Shown: positions 17,039-28,000 of the stretch, piece by piece
Numbering within the stretch: the stretch's first letter is position 1
Layout: every line of letters starts with the position of its first letter
Assembly: GCA_021780695.1 (NCBI GenBank)
Contig: JAJXYD010000028.1
Span: 38,014 to 102,013, forward strand
Length of the DNA: 64,000 nucleotides
Source of the DNA: Deltaproteobacteria bacterium
GTDB lineage: Bacteria; Desulfobacterota; Syntrophobacteria; Syntrophobacterales; Syntrophobacteraceae
Direction of reading: 5' to 3'
Translations under genes and position numbers: made by a program
Notes under the pieces: model-generated
The model's input: the letters and a program-made list of their open reading frames with translations, nothing else
Databases searched by the model: none
Told to the model about the DNA's origin: nothing

Positions 17039-19239
17039 TTCGAATTTTCCTCGTATAAGCTGATGATCCCTTTAACATCGATAATCAAGGCGATCTTGCC
17101 ATCCCCCAGAATGGCTCCCCCCGAGATACCGGGCAATTGTTCGAAAAGACTTCCCAGGCTCTTTATCACCACCTCCTGGCGGCCCACGATCTCATCGGCG
17201 AGCAAACAATAGGAATTTTGCCCTTCGATCACCACGAGAAGCAATCCCTCCCAGGGATCGCGATGCAGGGGTTCTTCCCGGAAATAATTATGCAGTCGAA
17301 TGAGCGGCATGATCGAATCTCTTACCTTTACGAGTTCACCTTTTCCCTGAACCGTAAAGTAGGCCTCGCGGGAAACCTTTAGAGATTCCTTTAGAGCTAT
17401 TGTTGGAACAATGTAGCGCTCAGCGCCGATCCGTACGATCATACCGTCAATAATGGCCATGGTGAGGGGCAGTTTCATCTGGAAAGAAGCGCCCTGGCCA
17501 AACCGGTTCGCTATTTCTATCTTGCCCCGAAGCCGTTCGATGCACTTCTTTACGACATCCATTCCGACTCCGCGCCCTGAGACCTCCGTTACCTTATCGT
17601 TAGTCGAAAAGCCCGGGTGGAATATCAGGTCTAAAACGGCCCTGTCGTCTAAGGAATCTTCTTCGGTAATTATCCCCCGCTCCAGGGCCTTCTCCCTAAT
17701 CCTTTTGGCATCCAGCCCCCGACCATCGTCTTCTATGTCGATTGCTATATTGCCGCCCTTTTGCTCAGCCGAAATTATGATGGTCCCTGTGGGGTTTTTG
17801 CCTGCGGCCACACGCTGGGCAGGGGATTCGATCCCGTGATCCACCGAGTTTCTGATCATATGAACGAGTGGTTCGTATATTTCCTCGACCATGTTGCGGT
17901 CGATTTCGGTATCCTCGCCATTCATTAGAAGTTGTGTTTCCTTGCCCGATTTTTTGGAAAGGTCGCGGACCAGCCGGATCATCTTCTGAAAAGTATTTTT
18001 TATCGGGACCATACGCATCGACATAGTGATCCGCTGTATTTCCGCTGTAATCCTGTTTAATTGCCCGCAGTCCTTCTGCAGCTTCTGGTCCTTTGCCTTT
18101 TCGATCTCAGGGTTTTGGAGCACCATCGATTGGGCGATAACCAGTTCGCCCACCATATCGACCAGGTTGTCCAGCTTGCGGGTATCGATGCGCACGGACT
18201 GGGCGGTCTCAATGTTATGGCGCTGCTCGCGCAGAGCCTTGGAGACTTCCCTGGGACTGGCGATCCCTTCGTCGATAACCGCCTCGCCAAATTTCTTACC
18301 CCCGGATTTGCTCTTTTGAGCAATCTCGGGGACCGTCTTATCATCGAGGATACCCCGTTCGACAAGGATCTCGCCCACAGGCCTTCTCATCGGGATACCG
18401 GCATCAACAACCGGGTCGCGCCCAAAACTCTTGACCTTTTCGAGAAAGCCCTTTACCGCGGGAGAAGCTTCCCTGCGCCCGCTCCCGCCCCTTTCCAGTT
18501 CCTCGAGCAGCCCCTTTAGAATATCGGTAGCCACAAGGACAATGTCGATCATCGAATCGGTTACGGCCAACTTGCCCGCTCTTGCCCCATCCAGAAGATT
18601 TTCGACCTCATGGCTTAGTTCATGGATTTCGAAAAGATTTAGAAAACCCGCAACCCCTTTGATGCTGTGAAAAGGCCGGAATACCGCGTTTATCGCCTCA
18701 GTATCCGAGGGGTTTGTCTCCAACCCGAGCATGTTCATCTCGATTGTCGAAAGGTGCTCTTTGGCTTCCTCGATGAAATCCTTTAAAAGCTCGGGGTCCT
18801 GCAACTCGCCCGATTCGCCGTCCCACTGCCCGGAGCCGCCCTTAGAGGCCACCGGCTCCGACTGCCCCCCATCCTCACCCGAGTCGACAACAGCGGAGGC
18901 GAAAAAATCCTCTTCGTCGTCTTCCCCAAGGCTCTGCTGCCCCCCACCGGAGTCGACCGCGCCAGTTTGGCTCGACGCCTCTTCTTCCTCCCCCGGAGGG
19001 TCTTGCAGAGAACTGAGTAAATCCCGGACCATCCGCCAGTCTTTATCCGGATCGGATGATTCCTCCAAGATGAGGCGCTTAAAGATGAGCCTTACTTTTT
19101 CAATCTTTTTTTGCACCGGCTTTGCCGATCCGTTTTGACTTTCGAGTTCATCGAGGATGTTAAGACATTCCCCTATCCCCCCAAGGTCATCAGGACCGTC
19201 AATTACGCCATTGACAAGGCGGTCGAATAAAGTTTCCAT
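17035..19239 (-). CDS. cheA: Chemotaxis histidine kinase CheA with MshEN-like linker module
   Basis: A 734-residue CheA. An N-terminal helical region and an acidic linker (about 81-145) precede the HPt (P1) domain with phospho-site His191 in FHSIKGVAGF. Residues 286-341 carry a tandem VGEILVERGI / FGEAVIDEGI module. Then come P3 dimerisation (from about 350), the P4 ATPase (HMIRNSVDHGIE, DDGRGLD, GRGVGMDVV) and P5, the CheW-like regulatory domain. No P2 CheY-docking domain is obvious. It autophosphorylates in response to receptor arrays and passes phosphate to CheY and CheB. The start has GGGGAAG 4 nt upstream. No receptor (MCP) gene lies nearby. Confidence 0.97.
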   Translation of the reverse strand: METLFDRLVNGVIDGPDDLGGIGECLNILDELESQNGSAKPVQKKIEKVRLIFKRLILEESSDPDKDWRMVRDLLSSLQDPPGEEEEASSQTGAVDSGGGQQSLGEDDEEDFFASAVVDSGEDGGQSEPVASKGGSGQWDGESGELQDPELLKDFIEEAKEHLSTIEMNMLGLETNPSDTEAINAVFRPFHSIKGVAGFLNLFEIHELSHEVENLLDGARAGKLAVTDSMIDIVLVATDILKGLLEELERGGSGRREASPAVKGFLEKVKSFGRDPVVDAGIPMRRPVGEILVERGILDDKTVPEIAQKSKSGGKKFGEAVIDEGIASPREVSKALREQRHNIETAQSVRIDTRKLDNLVDMVGELVIAQSMVLQNPEIEKAKDQKLQKDCGQLNRITAEIQRITMSMRMVPIKNTFQKMIRLVRDLSKKSGKETQLLMNGEDTEIDRNMVEEIYEPLVHMIRNSVDHGIESPAQRVAAGKNPTGTIIISAEQKGGNIAIDIEDDGRGLDAKRIREKALERGIITEEDSLDDRAVLDLIFHPGFSTNDKVTEVSGRGVGMDVVKKCIERLRGKIEIANRFGQGASFQMKLPLTMAIIDGMIVRIGAERYIVPTIALKESLKVSREAYFTVQGKGELVKVRDSIMPLIRLHNYFREEPLHRDPWEGLLLVVIEGQNSYCLLADEIVGRQEVVIKSLGSLFEQLPGISGGAILGDGKIALIIDVKGIISLYEENSK

Positions 19240-19295
19240 TTTCTTCCCCGGGTTGGATAATTGGCGCCGATAATGGTCGGAGACTTTCCCGGCCG

Positions 19296-19676
19296 CTAGC
19301 GAGGAACGATTTTCGCCAGCTTCTCCTCAAGGGTCGCAGCCGTAAATGGTTTTACAATGTAGTTGCTGACCTTCGCCTTAACCGCCTCCACGATGTTTTC
19401 TTTCTGCGCTTCGGCGGTAACCATTAAAAAGGGCATATCCTTTAGCTTATCCGAGCCGCGCACCTCTTTTAAAAGTTCCAGACCGGTCATCCTGGGCATG
19501 TTCCAGTCCGAGACCACCAGATCGACCTTGGTAGTCTTTAAAACTTCGAGTGCAGCCAATCCATCCTCGGCTTCTATAATGTTTTCAAAATCCAGGTCGC
19601 GCAAAATCTTGCGGACAATGCGCCGCATCGTGACAAAATCGTCAACTATGAGCACTGTCATGTCCTTGTAAGCCAT
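19296..19676 (-). CDS. cheY: CheY-type single-domain response regulator
   Basis: A 126-residue stand-alone receiver. Acidic pocket VDD (residues 11-13), phospho-acceptor Asp in VVSDWNMPRM, the switch Thr in VTAEA and the conserved Lys in VKPFT are all present. It is very similar in plan to proteobacterial CheY, including the Trp-Asn after the phospho-Asp. It lies between cheA and cheB. The likely phosphate donor is CheA and the likely phosphatase is the CheZ two genes downstream; the output (flagellar switch or pilus machinery) is not encoded here. Confidence 0.96.
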   Translation of the reverse strand: MAYKDMTVLIVDDFVTMRRIVRKILRDLDFENIIEAEDGLAALEVLKTTKVDLVVSDWNMPRMTGLELLKEVRGSDKLKDMPFLMVTAEAQKENIVEAVKAKVSNYIVKPFTAATLEEKLAKIVPR

Positions 19677-19693
19677 AGACGATCCTACCTCCC

Positions 19694-21282
<1,589 letters not shown>

Positions 21283-21695
21283 GTGGCTCCCCCATGACCT
21301 GACTGAGCAACGCCCTTATTTCCTCGGGGCGGAAGGGTTTGCGAACGTAGCCGCCGGCCCCGAGCTCCATCAGCGTCCGCAGCCTGTCTTCATTGGCTTC
21401 GGTTGTAACAAACACTACGGGAGTATTTTTAAAGAACTCGATTTGCCTCAAAGACCTTAAGAATTCTATCCCGTCCATCTCCGGCATATGAACGTCGGAA
21501 AGAATCAGGTCCACCCACTTGCCCTCCAGCACCTCAAGGGCCTGTCTGCCGTTTGAGGCCTCATAGCACTCTCCAAGATCGAACCCGGAAAGTCGAAGGG
21601 TCTTGAGCAGCACCTTGCGCATCGATCCCGAATCGTCCACTATTAAAATATTGTAGGACATGGCCCCCTCGATCGCTCCATTCCAACTCCATCCA

Positions 21696-22226
21696 TCATA
21701 TCTCTACTTCAGCTTCCCTTCCCACCTTCATGATCACTTTTCCGGTATCCATCATCAACCGCACGGTACGCGTGACGTCCCCTCCGATGTGTTCGGCCGA
21801 CACGGCCACGTTATTTTTCCAAAAAATCTTGCGCATCGCCAGGTAATTTCTTTTGCCTATATTGAAAACGCCGTTTGGATCAAGCGTTTGGGCCCCCCCA
21901 AACGTTTTGACCACGATGTTTTCCTTCTTGGCCCCCATCTTGTAGCTGCTTTTGAAAAGATGCGTTATTCCGGTATCTGCGAACATGCATGGGTTTTTTC
22001 GGGCTTTTTCCGGATCCAGATTAGACTCGGGCAGCATATAATGGAGCATCCCGCCAACCAGCGCGACGGGATCGAAGATTACTACGGCTATACAGGAACC
22101 CAGGGAATAAGTTATCAAAAAATCCTCTTTAGAGTTGCTAACAGCCATATCGGCCACCCCAATCACTCTTCTTATCCGAGTATTGTTTGCACTCAATGCC
22201 CCCGGATATTCCATCAAAGCTCCCAT
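21696..22226 (-). CDS. cheD: Chemoreceptor glutamine deamidase CheD
   Basis: A 176-residue CheD. The catalytic Cys is in YSLGSCIAVVIFD (family TLGSC) and the catalytic His in GGMLHYMLP. KTFGGAQ and FNIGKRN are further family signatures. CheD deamidates specific Gln residues of receptors and, where CheC/CheX partners exist, exchanges with them. Two ATGs are possible: 22226 (AGGAA directly upstream) or 22214 (GGGAG 5 nt upstream). It follows cheR after 18 nt. Confidence 0.94.
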   Translation of the reverse strand: MGALMEYPGALSANNTRIRRVIGVADMAVSNSKEDFLITYSLGSCIAVVIFDPVALVGGMLHYMLPESNLDPEKARKNPCMFADTGITHLFKSSYKMGAKKENIVVKTFGGAQTLDPNGVFNIGKRNYLAMRKIFWKNNVAVSAEHIGGDVTRTVRLMMDTGKVIMKVGREAEVEI

Positions 22227-22244
22227 TTCCTAAAATCTCCGTTA

Positions 22245-23075
22245 TTACAAATAACGGTATATAGCCGGCTGAACATGAGACAACTTATGATCGAGTCCCG
22301 TAAGACTTTCCGAATGGCCTACACAAAAGTATCCCCCCTTGCCAAGAAAAGCCGCCATTTTGTTGACCAGTTCTTCCTGGGTTCTTTTGTCAAAGTAGAT
22401 CATAACGTTACGACAGAAAATAAAGTCAAAAGGCCCCTTGAAGGGATAAGGTTCTTTAAGATTAAGCCGATGGAAGGTTATGAGCCGTTTTATTCGGGCA
22501 GATATCCGGAAATCACTGTTTCCCTGTCCGCCGGCCTTTTCCAGATAGGCTTGACGCAGTGGCGCAGGCACCTTCTCTACCTTCTCGGCCGAATAAATTC
22601 CCCGGCTCGCCGTTTCCAGAACGCGAGTGGATATGTCTGTGGCCAAGATTCTAAAATCCCACCGTGTTTCGTCCTGTAGATGGGACATCACGCACATCGC
22701 AAGACTGTAGGGTTCTTCGCCCGTCGAACAACCCGCGCTCCAAATCCGGATCCGCCTATCCCTTTGTTTTTGTTTTTTCTCGATAAGCTCGGGCAGCGCC
22801 ACCTTGTTCAGGAAATCAAAATGCTGGACCTCCCGGAAAAAGTAGGTGAGGTTGGTGGAAATAGAATCGAGAAAATTTACAAATTCGCCCGGGTTGGCCC
22901 CGCAGGTGATAAACTTGAAATAATCCCTGTAGGACTCAATACCTGTTAGCCGAAGCCGCTTGTTTAACCGTGCCTGCAAAAGGGCCTTCTTGCCTTCGTG
23001 AAGGTTGATCCCGCACTGCTCATAAATTAGCCGGCTGTACTGCAAAAACAGGCTGCTTGGCATATCGTCTTCCAT
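22245..23075 (-). CDS. cheR: Chemotaxis protein methyltransferase CheR
   Basis: About 276 residues. An N-terminal helical CheR domain (GINLHEGKKALLQARLNKRLR) precedes the SAM-binding domain with WSAGCSTGEEPYSLAM, FIFCRNVMIYF and a closing VGHSESL. It methylates receptor Glu residues using S-adenosylmethionine. The frame is open to 23111, but the ATG at 23075 has AAAGGTGG upstream and gives the family length. Confidence 0.95.
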   Translation of the reverse strand: MEDDMPSSLFLQYSRLIYEQCGINLHEGKKALLQARLNKRLRLTGIESYRDYFKFITCGANPGEFVNFLDSISTNLTYFFREVQHFDFLNKVALPELIEKKQKQRDRRIRIWSAGCSTGEEPYSLAMCVMSHLQDETRWDFRILATDISTRVLETASRGIYSAEKVEKVPAPLRQAYLEKAGGQGNSDFRISARIKRLITFHRLNLKEPYPFKGPFDFIFCRNVMIYFDKRTQEELVNKMAAFLGKGGYFCVGHSESLTGLDHKLSHVQPAIYRYL

Positions 23076-23150
23076 CCGGCCACCTTTCAGATAGTACTCT
23101 ACCCTTGGCAATTTGACGACTCTTGCCTTCTCGCTAAAACACTCGCCTCA

Positions 23151-23663
23151 TCAGGCAGCCTTATCGATAAAACCTATCCCGCAGTTGCTTAAGACCCTGG
23201 CGATATCAAGCAGGATTTTCACTTTCCCCCCCGTTTTGGCCATTCCCAAAATGCAATCGGAACTCAAAGTGGTCCCAAAACTCGGTGCGTCTTCAATATC
23301 GGAGGCCTTGATGTTTAAGACCTCCGAAACCGAATCGACCACCACGCCTATGTGAAGCTTGGCCTGTGCATTATCGATTTCGACCACTACGATGCAGGTT
23401 CGCTCGGTATAGCCGCTTTCGTTCATCCCAAACCTTAGACGCAGGTCAAGGACCGGGATCACCTTACCCCGCAGATTTACAACGCCCTTGATAAAGTCGG
23501 GGGCCTGCGGCACGGGTGTAATCCGCATCATCCCGATTATTTCCTTAACCTTTAGGATGCCTATCCCGTATTCCTCATCGCCCAGGGAAAAGGTGAGGTA
23601 TTTGCCTTCCCTGTCGCCTCCCGAGTTTTCCGCTCCCACTGCCTCGCCGACCTGATTGTTCAT
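23151..23663 (-). CDS. cheW: Chemotaxis coupling protein CheW
   Basis: A 170-residue CheW. KYLTFSLGDEEYGIGILKVKEIIG, VVNLRGKVIPVLDLR and a C-terminal IGFIDKA carry the twin SH3-like beta subdomains that bridge receptors and CheA. The ATG at 23663 has GGGGAGGAC 5 nt upstream, better than the longer open frame starting at 23750. It is the first gene of the nine-gene minus-strand operon; 128 bp separate it from the leader ORF of the divergent imuB-like operon. Confidence 0.95.
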   Translation of the reverse strand: MNNQVGEAVGAENSGGDREGKYLTFSLGDEEYGIGILKVKEIIGMMRITPVPQAPDFIKGVVNLRGKVIPVLDLRLRFGMNESGYTERTCIVVVEIDNAQAKLHIGVVVDSVSEVLNIKASDIEDAPSFGTTLSSDCILGMAKTGGKVKILLDIARVLSNCGIGFIDKAA

Positions 23664-23791
23664 AAGAAGTCCTCCCCGCCGTTTGGCCCGTTCTCCGTCC
23701 AATATTTTACCGATCACCCTCTTGGGCGCCTTTTTTCTTTGTCTATACATCGGCAGAAAGGAAATTTTTCTTCAGTCCAAGGAGGTGGAAT

Positions 23792-23863
23792 ATGCAAAAT
23801 ATCTTTACTTTCACCTTTTATTCACCTAAATTGATTTTACTCTCACGAAAGGCTCGAGCATGA
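23792..23863 (+). CDS. 23-codon leader ORF, translationally coupled to the ImuB-like gene
   Basis: ATG at 23792 is preceded 3 nt upstream by a near-perfect ribosome-binding site (AAGGAGGTGG). The ORF is rich in Phe, Tyr and Leu (starts MQNIFTFTFYS) and stops in ATGA, overlapping the start of the next gene. Inside it, TTCACCTTTTA is followed directly by TTCACCTAAAT, an 11-nt imperfect direct repeat. Strong initiation plus stop/start overlap suggests coupling. I recognise no protein family. It could be a regulatory leader peptide or merely a ribosome-loading device. Confidence 0.5.
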   Translation: MQNIFTFTFYSPKLILLSRKARA

Positions 23864-25020
23864 CCCGCAACATAGTCTACATGCAGATTCCCGATTTTTA
23901 CGCCTCCGTTGAAGAACTCAGACGACCGGAGCTCAAAAAAGCGCCTCTGGTCCTTGCCCGGCCCGGCCCCCGATCGGTTGTCCAGGGTGTAAACGGCCAG
24001 GCCGCAAAAGAAGGCGTGCGCGAGGGCATGCCGCTCAGCCTGGCGCTCCGCCTATGCCGTCGCATACAGGTAAGGGATTCTGATGTTTATCATTACAGGG
24101 CAAAACACCTGGAGATAGTGCGTCAATTCGAATGGTGTTCGCCCCTTGTGGAGGGGGGTCTGCCGGGAAGCTGCTTCATAGATATAAGCGGAACCGGAAG
24201 ACTCTTTGGGGCCGGCCCGGATCTGGCCTGCCGGATGGAAAGAGAGCTCTGGGGAAAAATGGGACTTCGGGCCAGGATAGGACTTGCCTCAAACAAGCTG
24301 GTAAGCCAGGTCGCGGCCCGTTGCACCGCCCCGGGGGACCTCAGTTTTATTTTTCCGGGCAGTGAGAAAACCTTTCTATCTCCTCTGCCCGTGGACTATC
24401 TTCCCGGCATAGGCGAGGTTACAGCCTCAAAGCTGGCGGGCTTTAACATTTTGAGCATAGGCCGGCTGGCGGATTTTTCCCCGGATATGCTTTCGGCGGT
24501 TTTTGGCAGGAGCGCCGAGCGTCTTTTAAGGATTGCAAAGGGAATGGACACCTCGGCGGTGTTTGCATCCAAGGAAATCCCCCGCATATGCGTGTCAAAA
24601 ATCCTTACAAGGGATGAAATCGATCCGCAACGCCTGGAATCGGCTTTATTTGAGCAGGTTGAGGAGGCGGGCTGGGAACTTCGCCGCCACAACCGCCGCC
24701 CGGGGGTGTTGCGCCTTGAAATCCGCTATGCCGACGGCATGTGGGCGGATACCAAAAGGCGGCTTACCCCCTGGGATGTAGTGAGCGACCGGTCCCTTTT
24801 CCAATCGGTTCTGGTCGCTTTCCGCCGGATTTTCCACAGGCGGGTGGCAGTACGCAGGCTGGTAATGGAATTTTCTCAGCTCGCGATGCCGGGTTTACAG
24901 CTTCCGCTTTTTACCTGGGAAAACAACAGAGGGTCAAAAGAGCGCGATCTCCAGGAAGCTCTCGATTCGATGCGAAAAAAATTCGGCAAAAAGATCATCT
25001 CCTGGGCAAGGTTGGCTTAA
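23860..25020 (+). CDS. imuB: Y-family DNA polymerase-like protein lacking catalytic acids (ImuB-like)
   Basis: A 386-residue Y-family fold (DFYASVEEL, FIDISGTGRLFG, ASNKLVSQVAA, LPGIGEVTASKLAGF). The three metal-binding acids of DinB are gone: the first Asp is Gln9, and the Asp-Glu pair is Gly103-Ser104 (GGLPGSCF where DinB has SLDEAYL). That is the hallmark of ImuB, a non-catalytic adaptor. A beta-clamp-binding motif QLPLF lies at residues 347-351. In characterised systems ImuB links the clamp to DnaE2 for error-prone translesion synthesis. The dnaE2-like gene begins 3 nt after this stop. No imuA or lexA is present. Confidence 0.85.
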   Translation: MTRNIVYMQIPDFYASVEELRRPELKKAPLVLARPGPRSVVQGVNGQAAKEGVREGMPLSLALRLCRRIQVRDSDVYHYRAKHLEIVRQFEWCSPLVEGGLPGSCFIDISGTGRLFGAGPDLACRMERELWGKMGLRARIGLASNKLVSQVAARCTAPGDLSFIFPGSEKTFLSPLPVDYLPGIGEVTASKLAGFNILSIGRLADFSPDMLSAVFGRSAERLLRIAKGMDTSAVFASKEIPRICVSKILTRDEIDPQRLESALFEQVEEAGWELRRHNRRPGVLRLEIRYADGMWADTKRRLTPWDVVSDRSLFQSVLVAFRRIFHRRVAVRRLVMEFSQLAMPGLQLPLFTWENNRGSKERDLQEALDSMRKKFGKKIISWARLA

Positions 25021-25022
25021 AA

Positions 25023-28000
25023 ATGGACCCCGACTTTATCCACCTCCATGTTCATTCCTTCTATTCCATGATGCAGGGGGTAAATTCCCCCGAGGTGCTT
25101 TGCAGGCAGGCTAAAAGAGCCGGCTTTTCCCATCTGGCCCTAACGGATACAAACGGTTTTTACGGTCTTCTAAATTTCTTTGAAGCCGCCGCGACAGCGG
25201 GGATAAGCCCCATAGTGGGCGCTCAGGTAAAAACGCCGGAGACATCCGCCGTAATTATTGCCCGAACCCTCCGGGGCTATGAAATACTCTCGGAAATAAT
25301 TACACGGCGCCATACGCGAAAAGACTTTTGTCTTCCCCGGAGCCTGCCGGAAAAAACGAGCGATCTTGTGGTCCTAAGCGAGGATCCCCAACTGCTCAAA
25401 ACATTGCGGGGCCGCGTTGAATGCTTTTGTGAAATCGTGCCCGGCCCATGGGAGCGCAAGCTTCTGCGCACGGCCCATGAAATCGGCGTAGAGGTTGCCG
25501 CAACAAATGCGGTCCATTTTGCCGCAAAAGACGATTATCCCCTCCACAGGCTTCTAAGAGCAATCGAGCTAAACAAAACCCTGGGCTCTCTTGCACCCGA
25601 AGACAGCGCCCAATCCGACCGATGGCTCAAGTCTTCCCGCGAGATGTCGGCAAAATTTCCTCACTGTCCCGAAGCGCTGGCCAACACGGTAAAAATTGCC
25701 AAAGGCTGCCATACGCCCCCCAACCGTTTTCACACCGTCTTTCCCAAATATCTCGAAACAGACGGGGACAACCTCGGACTCCTAGTGTCTAAATGCCGCA
25801 AGGGCATCGGGGTGCGCTACGGCAAAACCTGCCAAAAGATCGAGGACCGACTGGCCGAAGAACTCGAACTTATCCGATCGAAGGGTTTTGTGGACTATTT
25901 TCTGGTCGTAGCCGACATCGTCGGCAGGCGCACGATTCACTGCGGCAGGGGCAGCGGAGCCGCAAGCCTTGTGAGCTATCTTTTGGGCATAACACACGTT
26001 GATCCCCTTGCCCACAACCTGCTGTTCGGCCGTTTTCTAAATCCGCAAAGAAAGGACCTGCCCGATATAGACGTGGATTTCCCCTGGGATGAACGCGACG
26101 GACTTTTCGACGAACTTAGGGCTCATTACGGAAACCGCAAAATGGCCTTTATAAGCAATCATAACACCTTTGGGCCCAGAGCCTCGGTGCGCGAAGCGGC
26201 CAAAGTCTACGGCATGCCCGCCTCCGAAATAAAGGAGGTTACCCGCAGGCTGGGCTACCGGAGTTTGCAGGAAACTCCGGAACAAAGAAAAGAACGTCGA
26301 GAAGACCTTGACGCCCCCTGCTCCACGCTTCCTGCTACCCGCTACTCAACGCGGCCCCAATTTCACGATTTTCACCTCGACCCGCCCTGGCCCGAAATCA
26401 TCGCTCTTGCTTCGCGCCTGGAATCGATACCGCGTAACATTTCGACCCACTGCGGCGGCGTGGTGATCGTACCCGACCGTGTATCCGGATACGTTCCCGT
26501 CCAGGTAAGCGCCAAAGGGGTACGGATAATTCAATGGGAAAAAGATCAGGCGGAGAAGGCGGGTCTTGTAAAGATCGACCTTCTGGGCAACCGATCTCTG
26601 GCGGTGATCCGGGATGCGATCGAGGCGGTTCGTAAAAATACGGGAACGCCGATCGATTATGCGAACTTTAACCCGGTTGAGGACCCCAAAACCCAAAAAT
26701 TAATCAGCCGGGGCGATACCATGGGGGTCTTCTACCTGGAATCCCCCGCCATGAGGCTTTTACAGGCAAAGGCGGGAAAGGGCGATTTCGAACACACCGT
26801 AATCCATTCTTCCATTATACGTCCGGCGGCAAACCGGTTCATCCGGCAGTATCTGGAACGCCTTCACGGACAGCCCTATAAGCCCCTGCACCCTAGCCTC
26901 GAAAAAATCCTTTCGCGGAGCTACGGGATCCTTGTCTACCAGGAAGATGTCGTGCAGTGCGCCATGGCGCTGGCCGGTTTTTCCTGGGGGGAAGCCGACA
27001 GTCTTAGAAAGGTTATAAGCAAGAAGAGCGGCGAACAAATCTACGACTACAAGGCGCGCTTTGAAAAGGGATGCGCGCAAAAAGGCGTCTGCCCCGAAGT
27101 GGTGGAAAAGGTGTGGGACATGTTCACCTCCTTTGCGGGATATTCGTTCTGCAAGCCCCACTCGGCTTCCTATGCGCTTGTAAGCTTTAAGTCCGCATAC
27201 CTTAAGGCACACCATCCGGCAGAATTCATGGCCGCGGTCATTTCCAACGCAGGGGGCTATTACAGCGCTTTCGCCTATATTTCGGAATGCCGGCGCATGG
27301 GGCTGGAAGTTCTGAGGCCGGATATAAACCAAAGCGATCCCGACTTCACAGGAGGGGCCAAAAGGATACGAACCGGCTTAAAGCAACTTCAGGGGCTAAG
27401 AAGAAGCGGACTGGAAGCCATTGTGGAGCAAAGGCGCAAGGGGGGGCTCTTTGTAAGTGTCGAGGAACTTCTCAATAGACTCCGGGGCCGATTGCTTGCC
27501 GCGGATGCTTTGATACTGGCCAAAAGCGGTGCACTCGACTCGATCGCGGGCTCCCTTAACCGCCCCCAGATCCTTTGGCTGATCCAGGCATGGTTTAACA
27601 GGCTAAATCCGGAGACCGGAACGCAAACAGCTCTTTTCGGCCCCCGTCCCATAAAGATTCCAAACCTTGCGGACTTTTCCCCCCAAACCAAGCTCGCCCA
27701 CGAACTCCAAACCATGGGATTTCCCCTCTCCGTCCATCCGCTCGAACTTGCAGAGCCACATTTTCGCAGGTTTCCATACAACGGCGTTCCCGCATCCGAT
27801 ATGGCCCGATACATTGGGAAAAAAATTCGCATCAAGGGATGGCCCATAACTCGAAAGGAAGTCACAACCAGGCAGGGGGAAGAAATGGAGTTTTTTACCT
27901 TTGAAGATCAAACCGCAATTTTTGAGACCGCTTTTTTCCCTCAACCGTTCAAAAGATTTTGCCGCGACCTTGACATGAACCATGCATACCTGCTCTACGG

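Noticed and set aside
16269..17063. Plus-strand frame of 264 codons opposite cheZ
   Set aside because: Ser/Pro-rich antisense shadow of the cheZ frame.
21660..22679. Long plus-strand frame (339 codons) opposite cheD and cheR
   Set aside because: Antisense shadow of two clearly identified genes; its translation resembles no protein.
24741..25022. Upstream extension of the dnaE2 frame
   Set aside because: It overlaps the imuB coding region in another frame; conserved PHP sequence begins at 25023.
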